A stretch of DNA of 64,000 nt from Nepenthes gracilis (Eukaryota > Streptophyta > Magnoliopsida > Caryophyllales > Nepenthaceae), in the NCBI GenBank assembly GCA_033239525.1, contig BSYO01000016.1, forward strand, positions 11,729,045-11,793,044, read 5' to 3'. Position numbers and translations under genes: made by a program. The notes under the pieces were generated by a model that saw nothing but the letters and a program-made list of their open reading frames with translations, did not search any database and was not told the origin of the DNA. Shown one piece after another: positions 10,560 through 22,958 of the stretch. Every line of letters begins with the position of its first letter. Position 1 is the stretch's first letter.

Positions 10560-13500
10560 CCACCTGACCTGCCAAGGTATACCCGATTAATCGCTAGGAG
10601 AAGCTAGATAACACAAGAAGTAGAGGGTGGGGGAAGATGTCATTAGCTTTAGTGATAATAATATGTCACATGTAATCTCCCCCCATTTAGATTTCGTGGT
10701 TGTATCCGCACTTGTTTCGAATGGTATGCTTTACTACTAGCTGAAATGAGTTTTTATTAATAATAAAAACTCAAAAGATTTACTCTATCTTAATCCATTC
10801 TTCAAGTTAGAATTTAAAAAGAATCAATTCAAACCGGCCGAAGAACCGCTATATGGGCTAGATAATTAACCAGTAGCCATCTAAGGAACGATATAACTCG
10901 AGGTCAACTTGGGCACGTACCCGAGAATAGCGAGTCGCATGCTCACCTTCTTGATTGTCGACCTGCTCTCTGTATATAACGCCATCCTAGGCAGGCCCTG
11001 CCTAGCGGCGTTTGGCGCCATCACTTCAATATCACACTTAAAAATAAAATTTTCAACAGCATGCGGTATTGATAAAGTGCTGGGTGACCAAGTAACTAGA
11101 CGAACGTACTACATGTCGCAGATAGTGCCAAGCGGCATGGAAAGGCAAGCAGAAGAGTTAGACCATTGAAATGAGGCTACCTTGCAGCAGGCGCAGTCTG
11201 GAGAGGCCACCGACATCAAACCTTTGAATCCAGATGATCTAGAAAAGTGCGTACTAATAGGGGATTCACTCGCCGGACCTCTGCATGACGAACTAATCAG
11301 TTTCTTGAGGTGAAACGTAGACATCTTTGCATTGATCTCATCGACATGTCTGGGATTCTGGTTGAACTAATAGCCCACAAGTTGGGTCTCGATCCCGGCC
11401 GCAAACCCATCAGGCAGAAATGGAGGAACCAATCCATCGAAAAGCTTATTGCCATTCAGGAGGAGGTAAAAAAACTACTGGATGCCGGGTTCATCAAGGA
11501 GGTCCAGTAACTGAACTGGCTCTTCAACGTTGTCATAGCCAAGAAAAGTAACTAAAAATGTCGGATGTACGTCGACTTCACCGACGTAAACAAAGCCTGC
11601 CTAAAAGATAGCTTCCCTTTGCCCACGATCGATTTGCTGGTAGACTTCACTTCTGGTCATGAACTATTAATTTTTATGGACGCATACTCGAGTTACAATT
11701 AGATCAGGATGAGCCGAGAGGATGATGAGCACATCTTGTTTATGATCGATCAAGGCACCTATTGTTATAAGGTCATACCTTTCGGTCTCCAGAACCCGAA
11801 TACAACTTACGAAAAGCTTGCGAATAAAATGTTAGAGAAGAAGATCGACCGTAATATGAAAGTGCAGGTAGATGACATGCTCGTCAAGAGTAGAACCACC
11901 AGCGACTATATTCGCGATCTAGTTGAGGCTTTCGAGGTATTCCGTGCACATCAAATGAAGTTGAACTCGTTAAAGTGTGTCTTCGGAGTGTCCTCTAAAA
12001 AATTTTTGATTTTTATCATCTCTCAGCAAGGGATCAAAGCAAACCTAGAGAAGATCAATACCCTCATGGACATGGCTTCGCCACGGAGTGTCAAGGATGT
12101 CCAGAGGCTAACCGGAAGACTGGCAGTGCTTTCTCGCTTCTTGGCTAAGTTTGGGGATAAGTATCAACATTTCTTCAAGGCTCTGAGGGGGACGAAGGCA
12201 AATGGGTTCCATTGGATGGCGAAGTGTTAGGCCGCATTTGACAAACTGAAGCAATACTTGGCCAGTACACCATTGCTGACGTTACCAAGGGTCGGAGAAG
12301 AGCTGTACCTCTATCTGGTGGTATCAGAGACGACTCTTAGCTTGGTCTTGATGTGTCAAGATTTTGATGTGTAGTGACTGGTCTACTATGTGAGCAAAAC
12401 ATTGACTAGCGCTGAAACTCACTACCCATAAGCCAAAAAGCTCACTTTAGCGCTTGTCTACTTGGCCAGGAAATTGAGACTATATTTCCAGGCCCATTGT
12501 GTGGTCGTCCTGACCGACCAGCCGTTAAAAAGCATCCTTCAAAAGCCAGATGTTTTGGGACGATTAGTTAAATGACCTATCGAATTAAGAGAGTTTGACA
12601 TCAAATTTTGACCTAGTCTAACCATCAAAGGGCAAGTACTAGCTGATTTTATTGTCGAAACAACAACCCCGATCATTGATGCGCATTACGCTGACGTTCT
12701 GGATCAAAGCTTTAATGCATCAGATTGGATCCTCAATGTGGACGGCTCGTCTACTAACTCAAGCAGCGGGGTTGGAATAGTACTAAGGACCTCGGTTGGG
12801 TTTGAAATGAAATACTCCATAAAACTTGACTTTTCGACCACCAACAATATCGTAGAATATGAAGCCCTACTAGCCAGATTACAACTAGTCAAAAAGTGCT
12901 CAACTAAGCGCTTGACCATTTACAGCGACTTAGAGTTAGTCGTCAACCAGATTAATGAAAGTTTTGAAACATTCAACCCTCTTCTAGCCAAATACTTGGC
13001 CAAGGTGAAGAGTGCCATCTAGAGGTTCAACAAGCTCAACCTGATCCATGTCTCCAATACTAAAAACTGGAAGGTCGACCAGCTCGCAAGAGTGGCAACG
13101 GTTGAAAATCCAGAGTAGTACTCAAGGGAAATGGAAAAAAATATTGTGCACTCCCAACATAGAGGAACAGGAAATGATGTAGGTCTCTGACGGCGAAAAT
13201 TGGATGACGCCCTACTGGAGATATCTCACGGATGGAGCCCTTCCGAAAAATGTGGACGAAACCAAGCGAATCAAGAAGATGGGCGGTTGGTACACAATAG
13301 TTGACGGAATACTATACTGCCGAGGATACTCGACCCCGTATCTTCTGTACCTTACTCCTGAGGAGGCCGACTACATATTGAGCGAAGTCCACCTCCGGAT
13401 CTGTGGATCGCACATTGACGGTAAAAACCTAGCGTTCAAGGTAATGTGATAAGTGTATTACTGGCAAACAATGAAGAAGGACGCCTTGAAATTTCTGAAG

Positions 13501-13706
13501 AGGTGTGAGAATTGTCAACTTTATGGCAATCTTTACCACCAATCGCCCACAGAGTTGAGAGCCCTTTAGGCATCTTGGTTATTTATGCAATGGGGGCTCG
13601 ATATTCTCGCCCCATTTTTCATTACAACTGGCCAACGATAATTTATCATCGCGGGCATAGATTACTTCACTAAATGGGTTGAAACTGCCCCATTAACTAA
13701 TTAAGA
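10560..13706 (+). pseudogene. pol remnant of Tat-A (PR-RT-RNH-aRNH-INT)
   Basis: The protease tail is seen at 10909-11169 (YNAILGRPCLAAFGAI). RT runs from about 11380 to 12230 with MDAYSSYN, GTYCYKVIPFGL and a catalytic box reading QVDDML instead of YVDDML. The first RNase H is degraded (about 12230-12620). An additional archaeal-type RNase H at 12729-13110 has D in NVDGSS, E in EYEALLA and D in YSDLELVV. Integrase begins at 13204 with a zinc-binding H...H then CENCQLYG, and the first catalytic Asp in GLDILAPF. It ends near 13700, before the second and third catalytic acids. There are numerous stops (for example after EVQ at 11508 and after KC at 12228). The breakpoint into the 3' LTR is abrupt. 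Confidence 0.85.
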
Positions 13707-14123
13707 CATATTCACGCTTTCTTGCGTACTAAAAGCTACAGAAGCTCTCTAAAACTCTCAAAGTATCCCAACACACATACACTCTCACTATTGTTAGTTC
13801 CCAGCGAATTCTATAGGTGGATAAACTACTCTCCGTAAGCATCCCTGACAAAAGCCACTCTTCATAGATGCAACTCGGACCATTACTCTCAAATCCCATT
13901 CCTAATACCCACATTTGCATTTTCTGCATTCACATTCTTATTCTCAAAAGGCCATTTATTGACTTCAGCGTTAGAGTATTTTTGATGGGACCAAATTTCA
14001 TTGTCACTTGACCTATTGTTTGGAATTGTAGTGTGCAGGATCTCAGGTACGAAGGACGATGATCGGAATCTGACAAACCAGCTTGATCTAAATTCGTTCA
14101 AAACTTGGATCCAGAATATATCA
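13707..14123 (+). repeat. truncated 3' LTR of Tat-A
   Basis: Matches the right-hand ~410 bases of the 5' LTR (from CTTGC-TACTAAAAG at 8497 onward) with scattered substitutions, and ends ...ATATATCA. The U3 half and the TATA box are absent. Confidence 0.85.
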
Positions 14124-15671
14124 TATTTGAATTAAGATTCATTTAAAATAGACAACAATTCAACGTGATATCCTAATTTTAATATCTCCATCTAAGTCCA
14201 ATACACAGAAAAATAGAGTGATAGGTCTGAGTGTTATTTCTGAAAAGATTTCTTTGACACTTAGCATCAATATCTACTCAAATTGGTAAGAGGATGAGAG
14301 ATTTATATATTTACGGGACTTAACATCAATATCTACTCAAAGTCTTTTTTTAGACTGTGATATCAAAGGTCAAGCTTGTCGGTTGAACTTAATGAAATAA
14401 TGTGGCATGTTGAAGGAATTCCCCTAATGTCCTATGCTGCTGAAGCTCTCTTCATCTCAAAGTGAAGGGAATGACTTTACTGGGGTCTCAACTACTGCCA
14501 ACTACGTACTAGACTCTACCAATGAGATAGCCTGTACTCATTTAGGGAATCAGTATTTATCTGTCGTTGAAATGTCAAAATGGTTAGTCTTCTAAGAGCA
14601 TTTTGATATAAAAAATTTTTCAAATAAATGAACTCTTCTTAACAAATTTGGAAATCCTCTCGATAGAGGGTTTGTAAAATATTTATAGACAGAGTCAAAA
14701 ATAGTTAAACGCACAATCAATTATGATTAGATATATATCTACTATCAGGAGATAAGTATATATATATTTATTATCTGTAGTAAATATCGTGGAGAAATCT
14801 AATTAATTTATGTGGACCATATACCATAAAATGAATGGTGCACTTTCATTGAAATCTCCTGTCAACGTCTTACATATTTTGAAATCTTTGATCAAACACT
14901 TTCTAAAAAATATGTTAGGAGTTTCCTCTTAATACAAGTAAATACTACTAATAAAAGACAAGTCTTTGAGACACGCAAGAAGGAGGATCTTAGTTCTAGA
15001 AAAACTTCCATTTCATTCTCACATAATATTAATTAAAAATATTTCTTCATAAAATATTGCATATGTAGGTATACCCAAAAAACAAAAAAAAAAAGATTCA
15101 GACAAATCAATTTATTTATGGTAAATATCTTTGATCCTCGACGGAAAATGTTTTACTAGTGTAAAAGTCTTACATCCAAATAATAGCAATGTCGCCGTGT
15201 CCCCATCCCAAAATCAAATTTTATGAATTTTTTATTTTATAATTAACTTAAATTAAAATTTTATTTTAAAATTTAAAAATTTAATTGCTTATTTCATAGG
15301 TTTAAACCTGAACTGATATCGAGATGTAGACCTATATCAAATACCATTAACTGCCTAAATAATATTTAATAATTAAATCACAGGATATAAAAGTTATACT
15401 AAAAAATGGTTCTGAATATTAATAACTAAATGAATTCAAATCATATATAAAAAAAAAATATCTTAACTAAAATTAAAGTTTTAAAATTAAACTCCCAAAA
15501 TTTTGTAGTCAAATTTATATATAAGTAGCATAATATTATCATCAGCTGATGGTCAAAAATAGATACGAATCAAAATAAAGTGAAGTGCCAATGGCTAAAT
15601 TGGAATGTTCCAGCACCATTTAATATAAATATTTAATTGTCTAGTACTCTAGCATCTAATCTTGTGCAGTC
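14124..15671. other. intergenic, no gene
   Basis: AT-rich sequence. The only structure noted is a short direct repeat of about 23 bases (CTTA-CATCAATATCTACTCAAA) near 14260 and 14320. Nothing else recognised. Confidence 0.4.
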
Positions 15672-18062
15672 TGTAATGTATCAATTTTTAAATATTGTAA
15701 TTACGAGTAATTAAGGTAGCATAATCAAAATTAAGTTTAATCCATGTAAAAAATTTAGTTTCGGAAGCGGTAGGAGGCTTCGGCAAGGGGCACTCACCAG
15801 GCGCCTCGGGTGGCGCTGCGGGCGCTCGAAGCAGTAATGCAGCGCCTGCTGGAGCTTGAGTGCTTGTCCGCGTTATAAAAGCCCAATGACTCTTTTCCGC
15901 GTCATTTCACGAGGGGAAATGGGAGAGGAAACGCGAAGAAAAAGAGAGAGAGAGAGAGAAGAAAGATCGAGGCTTGTGGGTTTGATTCGGCTTGGAATTA
16001 GTTAGAGAAATTATAGACCGGGTTGAGGTAAATGCACTCATATCTTTTTTTTTTCTTTTTTCGCACTGTTCATTCAATCCCATTGGGTATTTTTGTCTCA
16101 ATACTCATTCATGCTTTTATTTTCATGTTATCCATAACTTGAGTATGCATATATATTAATTTTATATCCTATTTTTTATAGTTTTGACAGGTTTTCGCAC
16201 TGAAACCCTAACCCCGCGCCCGGATGCCTTCACCCTTCGATTTTTAGAATTTTTGTATAAATTGACTTTAGGAAATTGTTACCCGTGTCTTGAGTAAATT
16301 AATTTATTAATTGAGCATCCGATTTGGTAGTTTTATGTGGTATTGTGTTCACCAAAAACTCTAACCCGTGCCCCATTTGGTTTTATCCAAATTAATTATA
16401 ATTTATGTATAATTTGACTTTAAAAATTTGTAACCCTAACTTTTTGGATGCGGGTATTTCGCATATTTGGGAATTATGCACGTATATTTTATATATATTA
16501 ATTTTATATATTCTGATGATATTATCGGATGTCAATTGAGATATTTATCTGTATGTGCAGTATATATGTTATATTGTACATACTCCGAAAATTATGTTGT
16601 ATGCATTTATGAAGGAATTTATCGTCTAGAAGTTCTAAAGTCATGTTTGGCTCACGGTGGTAAGAATTCCTATTTTGTTCATATTTTATGATGACAATGC
16701 ATATAATTTAAGTCATGTGAAGACTTAGTTCCATAAGAATTATGCAAATCATGAGAAGTATAAGACAAAAATTCCATAATATGTTATGTTTAATGAGTCA
16801 TTCTCCTGGAGTGAGAACAATATTTTGTGAATAAGTATGAAATTTTCTAAGAATAAGCAATCAAGAATTTGGACCAAGGATTTATATTTCAGAAGGTAGT
16901 ATTCCATGTATACTTTAGGATATTATAATAGTAGATCGAGGAATACTCCTGGACCGCGAGAGATGCTCTGGTGGTATATATTATTTGGTCTTGTATATCG
17001 GATGAAAGGTATACCATACGCCACGGGATATTAAAGTTGAGATTCGTGGGTAACATATTTGTTATTTGGCCCTACATATCGGATAAAAGGTATACCATCC
17101 ATCACAGGACGATAAAGTTGTGATTCATGGATAGCATATCAGTTATTTGGCCCTGTATATCGGGTAAAAAGTATACCGTCCGTCATGGGATGTTAAAGTT
17201 GAAATTCGTGGGTATCATATCTGTTTTTTGGCCTTGTATATCGGGTGAACGGTATATCGTCTTCCACGGGACGTTAAGTTGACATACGTTGGTAGCGTTA
17301 TAGAATGTGTAGGTACAAACATATTCCGTTCCTCAATCAACAACTCCGTTAGCTGGTAAGGCCTACTAACCCTAGCCCGCAGAGTAAAGAAATTTATTCA
17401 TATTTTGGAACCTAAAGAAAGAATAAGTAAAATGGGAAAGATAAATGAATGCTGAAAATGTATTTGTTTACGTTTTATATTTATGTATTTTTATTATGCT
17501 CTTATTTTCTCAATTTGCTTTATTTTATGTATATTACTTATTATCTTTGATTATTGTGTCTTGTTGACCATTTGGCTCACAATTATTATTTTTTCCTTTC
17601 TTTAGATCAGTATGAGCTTATACCCGATGAGACGAAGTAGAGTATTAGAAATCAGCTATGCATGAAGACATGAGGATGATCTTATGGACCTAAATTTTAT
17701 GATTTTGTTACTCGCGGAGCACTTTGTGTATTATTTGATGGTTTTGTATATTAATGTATGTATATATGTTGATGATGATATACTTGTAGTATAGTTTCTG
17801 CTGTGGTTGATTGATGCATGTACGTTCGCAGGTTCTTATGGTTAATTTGGGTATCTAGTAGTATCTTGTTTGAGCTAACGTCATAACCAAAATTATGACA
17901 TTGGTGTTACATATTTGTTGTGGCTATTTTTGGATTCTGTGATATGACGTGTTATTATATAGTGTACTGTATAGAAATTTTTGTACAGGTTGCATTAGTC
18001 TGGCGGCCGCTTCACTGTCAGAACTCTACCGAATTCTGGTTAGAAAAACGTAGTCTGTCACA
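15672..18062 (+). mobile_element. solo LTR, Ty3/gypsy-type
   Basis: A 2391-base stretch starting TGTAATGTATC and ending ...GTCTGTCACA. It is similar along most of its length to the LTR at 54860-57111 and, inverted, to pieces at 38824-39551 and 57112-57760. Flanks read CAGTC (15667-15671) and CATTC (18063-18067), a 4-of-5 match consistent with an aged target duplication. There is a TATAAAA box at 15874, a GC-rich block before it, and a (GA)n tract at about 15940-15962 after it. No internal domain is attached, so it is a solo LTR left by LTR-LTR recombination. Confidence 0.75.
16981..17304 (+). repeat. four 81-bp tandem repeats inside the solo LTR
   Basis: The motif TTATTTGG-C-T-TATATCGG recurs at 16981, 17062, 17143 and about 17224, an exact 81-base spacing. 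Each unit also contains GGTATACC and CACGGGA-type words. The related LTR at 54860 has only one unit, near 56280. Confidence 0.85.
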
Positions 18063-18639
18063 CATTCTTTCTTCAAATCTTCATTTTCTGCAAATTTGTT
18101 CAAATCATTTAATCTAAAAGGCTAATAAAATTAAAAGTAAGCGTGAGTTTAACATTCAACAAAGTATATATTTTCATATATGGATACATATCAATAAAAC
18201 ATACTAAAATTATACCATGATCAAAAGTCTAAAATACTGATAACATTGCTTTTTGATAAATTATACAAAAGTCAAGTATTAATGATTATTCATGTCAAAA
18301 TCTGTATAATAATATAAATTATGCTAAAAATTTATATATTCATAATAAAATATGCCAATCTATATAAATACATAAAATATACTAAAATTATGCGAACACA
18401 TAAGATGATCAATGATCAGAAAAATTTACCTTATAAAAAACAAATTGACCCTAAGAAAAAACTACATGCATACAAAAGGGCTCTTCTTTAGTCGAGTGAG
18501 CATGTAAAAGAAGCTGCATTTTTCATCGTTAAAATGCATCAGTAGATCTTAGTGCAAGTCCAATGATAAAAGAAGACTAGTTTATTTAAACCCACCTTTA
18601 GATGAGTAATGTTATAGGGTCATTATTTATACATTTATT
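18063..18639. other. intergenic, no gene
   Basis: AT-rich spacer between the solo LTR and the tandem array. No coding or repeat structure seen. Confidence 0.35.
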
Positions 18640-20700
18640 TAAATGTAATATTTTATCTATCAATTTATTCTTATGTTAACTTGCTAATATATAAATATTA
18701 TCTCCTTACGAAAAGACATTGAGAGAAGAACAATAATGAATTTTAGTTGATAAAAGCTGAAAAAGGAAATAAGAGAACATAGCAATGAAGCAGCTGTGAT
18801 TATTGCCATTTTAGCATCCTCGTCTTGAGTTATATTTTCATTTTTTCCCAAGAAAGAGTGAATCCAAATGTCAGGTTTTAGTTAGTATTATACGGTTATA
18901 ATCTCTAAAAAATTTTCAAATATGATATTATATCCACAAATTTATTTTTATATGGACTTATTTGAATATAAATATCATCATCTTACATCAAGGCAGGTAG
19001 ATAATATAGTCATTTCACATTTTTTTTATTTTTTTATTACAAGACATGCTTCAAAAGAAGGAAAAACAACAAAATTTAACTAATAGAAGCTGAAAAAAGG
19101 AACAAAAGAACATAGCAAAGAATGAACTATGATATTGGCCATCTTAGTATCCTTGTATCAAGCTATATTTCCATTTTTTCTCGAGAAGAAATGAAAACCT
19201 AAGTATCAATTTTCAATTAGAATTTTATGGATATAGCCTCTAAAAATATTTTAGATATAATATCTTATCCATCAATTTATTTTTATATAAACTTATTACT
19301 ATATAAATATTATCTCCTTGCATCAAGATAGACCGATAGTACCACTATTTTATATTTTTCTATTTTTTCATAAGACATGCTCCAAGAGAAGAACAAACAA
19401 CAAAATTTAGCTAATAAAAGCTGAAAAAAATAAACAAGAAAACATAACAAGGAACCAATTATGATATCTTTCATCTTATGTTTTTTTATCGATTTATATT
19501 TTCATTTTTTTTAGAGGGAGAGTTAATTTTCAATTAGAATTCTATGATTGTAACTTTTAAAGAATTTTCTGATACATTACCTTATTCATTAATTTATTTT
19601 TATATGAATTTATTCATATATAAATATCTTGTTTTTACATTAAGACATTTTTCATGAGAAGAGAAAAACATAATTTAGCTAATAGAAGCTAACAAAAGGA
19701 AACAATGAACATAATAAGGAAGCAACTTTAATAACTCCAATCTTGGCATCCTAATATTGAGTTATATTTCCATTTTTTCCTGAGAAGGAGCAAAATCAAG
19801 TATTGGTTTTCAATTAAATTCTACACTTATAATTTTTAAAAAATTTTAAAATGTGATACATTATCTATCGATCTATTTTTATATAAATTTATTAGCATGT
19901 AAATATTATTTTCCTACATTACAGTATGTAGAAAGTATAGCTATTTTAGATTTTAATTTTTCACAAGATATCTTCAAGAGAAGAAAATAAAATTCAGCTA
20001 ATAGAAGCAAAAAAAAGAAACAAGAGAGCATAGCAAAGAAGCAATAATGATAACTGCCCGCTTTGCATCCTTCCATTGAGTAATATTTCAATTTATTTTG
20101 CAAGAATGAGTGAAAACTAGGTATCGATTTTTAGTTAGAATTCTACGATTGTAACCTTCAGAAATTTTTCAGATGTAATACTATATCCATTAATCTATTG
20201 ATATATAAACTTATTAGCATATAAATATTATCTCCCTACATTAAGACAGAGAGCTAACAGCTATCTTTGCATTCTCTTATCTAGTTATATTTTTATTTTA
20301 TTTTGTCAAGGAGAGAGACCCAAGTATTGAATTTTGCAAATGTGATATTCTATCTATCAATTTATTTTTTCATGAACTTATAAGTATATAAATATTGTCT
20401 CCCCACATCAAACAACCATATAATACAGCTATTTCACATTTTCTATTTTTCATGAGACATGCTGCAAGAGAAGAAAAACAACAAAATTTAGCTAATAGAA
20501 GCTGAAAAAAGAAACAATAGAATATATCAAGGAAGCAACTATGATAACTGTATGGTTTCCCGTTTCGAGTTGTATTCCCATTTTTCCTCGAAATTGAGCA
20601 AAACCCAAGTAATGGTTTTTTATTAGAATTCTATGTTTATGACCTCTAAAGAATTTTCGGGTTGCTCCCTCACGAGTTGTTTCATAAGTTACTCGGTGCT
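18640..20700. repeat. AT-rich tandem array, ~330-bp unit, six to seven copies
   Basis: The landmark AATAGAAGCTGAAAAAAG recurs near 18756, 19089, 19420, 19688, 20007 and 20501. Spacings are about 333, 331, 268, 319 and 494; the last holds one truncated unit. Other words recur in the same order in each unit: GACATGCT-CAAGAGAAG, TTATATTTCCATTTTTTC, TCTATCAATTTATTTTTATA and TATAAATATTATCTCC. Units differ by many substitutions and small deletions, so the array is old. No open frame persists, so it is noncoding and satellite-like. It lies just 3' of the PP2C pseudogene. Confidence 0.85.
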
Positions 20701-20795
20701 CGGAGAAGAACACAACACAACAAATAATAGCACGAAATTAATATACAGCAGTTAAAGAGGCATTGCATAAGGAGCAAGAGTGGTGGCGGGAAGTT

Positions 20796-20966
20796 CTATC
20801 TGCCACCCTTCGCTGACAGATGAGGGCCCTTGGTTGTGGTAGTCCTGCTGACAAGGTTGGAGTTGAGGAACACCACGATCACCGTGATGTTGTTGTGTAA
20901 ATGCCATCGAACTCCATGGTCAACATTCTTCATATTTGAATACCATATTTCTCTCTTCCTAGCATT
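20796..20966 (-). pseudogene. PP2C pseudogene exon 4, second part with native stop
   Basis: Resumes as ARKREIWYSNMKNVDHGVRW, then NNITVIVVFLNSNLVS, a Thr-rich tail and GGR-stop at 20796-20798. The metal-binding Asp before ITV is Asn here. The tail length and GPHLS-KGG ending are typical of clade D phosphatases, from memory. Confidence 0.8.
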
Positions 20967-21775
20967 TGCAGGAGAAATGACATCCTACCGGCAATCCAGA
21001 AACATACACACCTTACAAAGGAACAAGGAAGAAGATGAGTGCATCAAAGATTTTACGTGGAAAACCCTTCTGAAATAAGAAAAAAATTATATAACATTTA
21101 GTTCACAAATAAATTTCATTATGTGGAGTTGGTTACAAAAACCTTATGGCTACACATGCCCCTGAAGCGAAAGCCAAAGAATAGAGCACGAGAACACAAA
21201 GAAATTCACTCTTTATTTTCACTCACTACTCTTCTTTGTCTTCACGCTCTTGCACACTTAGAAACTTTCACCCACAGCCATTTATAATGTAGCATACAAA
21301 ATACATTGATTTGCAATCACCTTTAACGGTATTACATATACGATAAAAACTGTTACTATCAACAATGCATAAAACGGCTCTGCAGAGATTGTACCCACTC
21401 TGTAGAGATTGTGCATATTCTCCAGAGATCACACATGGTCAGTCAATCTTCTGAGCTGGCATTCATGGGCCATACTGTTTTCTTTTGTGGATGGTCAATC
21501 ATCTATTGACCGACTTTCCCTCACAGTCATGCACCCGAAGCCATTTATGCGCAAGTGCCAAATCTACACTATGCCTTTATCAGAGTCCTCGGGCTTTCAA
21601 CTGTTCAGAGTCCTTGGATGCACAGCTCACAAGTCCATGGATCATATCCGCGCAAAAGTTCTCCTCCTCAATCTAAGTCCTCGGATATAAATCTTACTCA
21701 CAAGTCCTTGTGCCAAAAGGATGTTCTCGGGCATTAACAGCACAATAGCACTTCCACACGGAAGTGGTCCCGACA
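20967..21775 (-). mobile_element. LTR-like insertion in PP2C exon 4
   Basis: About 809 bases interrupting the PP2C frame between EAALQEPA and ARKREI. On the minus strand it can be bounded as TGTCGGGACC...CTCCTGCA. Near its end it has GGGTTTTCCACGTAAAATC, a word common in the R/U5 part of plant copia LTRs. A clear target duplication is not visible, so the exact ends are approximate. No coding domain. Confidence 0.5.
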
Positions 21776-21819
21776 GCTGGCTCTTGGAGTGCCGCCTCTA
21801 CCAGCCTCCTAGCACTTGC
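21776..21819 (-). pseudogene. PP2C pseudogene exon 4, first part
   Basis: After a TTTTGTAG acceptor the minus strand reads ASARRLVEAALQEPA, the conserved helix of plant PP2Cs. It then breaks off into the LTR-like insertion. Confidence 0.7.
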
Positions 21820-22229
21820 CTACAAAAGAGGGGACAGCAAATTAACTTTGCGTTTCACATAAAATGGTTAGACTCGAGATGATTATGATTCATGAATACT
21901 CTTAATTAGTGGTGGATAATAGTAGTTTCAAATATTTTTTTTTTATTGGGATCAATATAGATTGAGGGGCACTGTACTATACCAGGGCCATTGGTTTTAA
22001 ATCCAACTGATGGGATGTAAGGGTTAGACGCTGAATCTCTTTCATTTCAAATCAATACACAGTGATTTTTCAAGAGTTATCATAAATAGTTAAACAGCTT
22101 TATAATTTTACTATTTTTTAGCATGGTCAATTCAAAACAATTATGTTATTCTTTTAATAAGAAATTAAAGAAAGATCGACTTATCAGATAGAGCTAAGTG
22201 AATCGTAATGGTCACTAAGAGAATCTCAC
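21820..22229 (-). other. PP2C pseudogene intron 3
   Basis: About 410 bases between the exon 3 donor (GTGAGA) and the exon 4 acceptor (TTTTGTAG). AT-rich, no other feature. Confidence 0.6.
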
Positions 22230-22469
22230 ATTTGGTGGATTTCTTTGAACAATATCAACCTCTTCCTGATTGCTAAGGTACTCCCACCACAGGCCATCAG
22301 AAGCAAATATAATGAACTAATCATCCCGTTGCAGTTCATGCACTGAGATTGCTGGTTCTGAACTCAAAACCTGTCTTTAAAAAGGTTCATGAAGATAAAA
22401 CTTGGCGTATAGAGGTTCTTTGTTGTACTTGGCTGTCTTCAAATATACATCTTCGATGGATCTCGACAC
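22230..22469 (-). pseudogene. PP2C pseudogene exon 3
   Basis: 240 bases between a TTGCAG acceptor and a GTGAGA donor. It reads [20 protein letters not shown] and AISVHELQ, then FIIFASDGLW and LSNQEEVDIVQ. There are stops inside at 'EPF*' and 'RDD*', and Gly of the SIGD motif is changed to Glu. The frame is otherwise continuous. Confidence 0.85.
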
Positions 22470-22958
22470 CTGCAACCAATAACTCTCAAGCATCAGACGA
22501 TCTAGCTGGATAAGGTCGAAAGTCATATGAATTACAAGCTAGAAGAACCTATAAAATAAACATTTGAGAATAGAGGATGCAACATGATTCAAAGATGGTA
22601 TTATGCTTATGTATCGATAACCGACAAAATCGCAATATCGGCTGATCCACTCAACAAATGCCTATGTATCAACCAATATTTTTTCGGATTTCAATTCTTA
22701 AGGAAGATTTTGCTTAAACATTGTGGAGAAACTGTTTATGATTCATGCATGTCAGATTTAGGTCAAAGTGGAGAACCAAAAAATCATAGTAGTTTGCAAT
22801 TTTTCAGTTTGGATTGTGCATTTAAATTCCAATAGAACTGCGCAGAGTTATCAAAATGGTGATTGGTTAGATGAAATGTCCCTTAGCAAATGCCACTTCA
22901 ATACTCAGGCTGCTGTAGATATTCAAATATGAGGGAAAGGAGGAGGAACATTGTTTTT

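Larger units (their letters stand above)
7996..14123 (+). mobile_element. Tat-lineage Ty3/gypsy retrotransposon (Tat-A), decayed and internally deleted
   Basis: A gypsy element with the order 5' LTR, primer site, gag, protease, RT, RNase H, a second (archaeal-type) RNase H and integrase, then a truncated 3' LTR. LTR ends begin TGATGGG and end in CATTA (5') or TATCA (3'). The flanks share TATT (7992-7995 and 14124-14127), a likely target-site duplication that is ambiguous by one base. The second RNase H between RNase H and integrase marks the Tat group. Every coding section carries stops or frameshifts. The integrase stops after its first catalytic aspartate block and joins directly to the middle of the 3' LTR, so the rest of integrase, any 3' accessory region and the first half of the 3' LTR were deleted. 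It cannot move by itself. Confidence 0.88.

Noticed and set aside
16981..17304. CRISPR-like regular spacing
   Set aside because: The units are contiguous 81-bp tandem repeats in a plant LTR, with no repeat-spacer structure.
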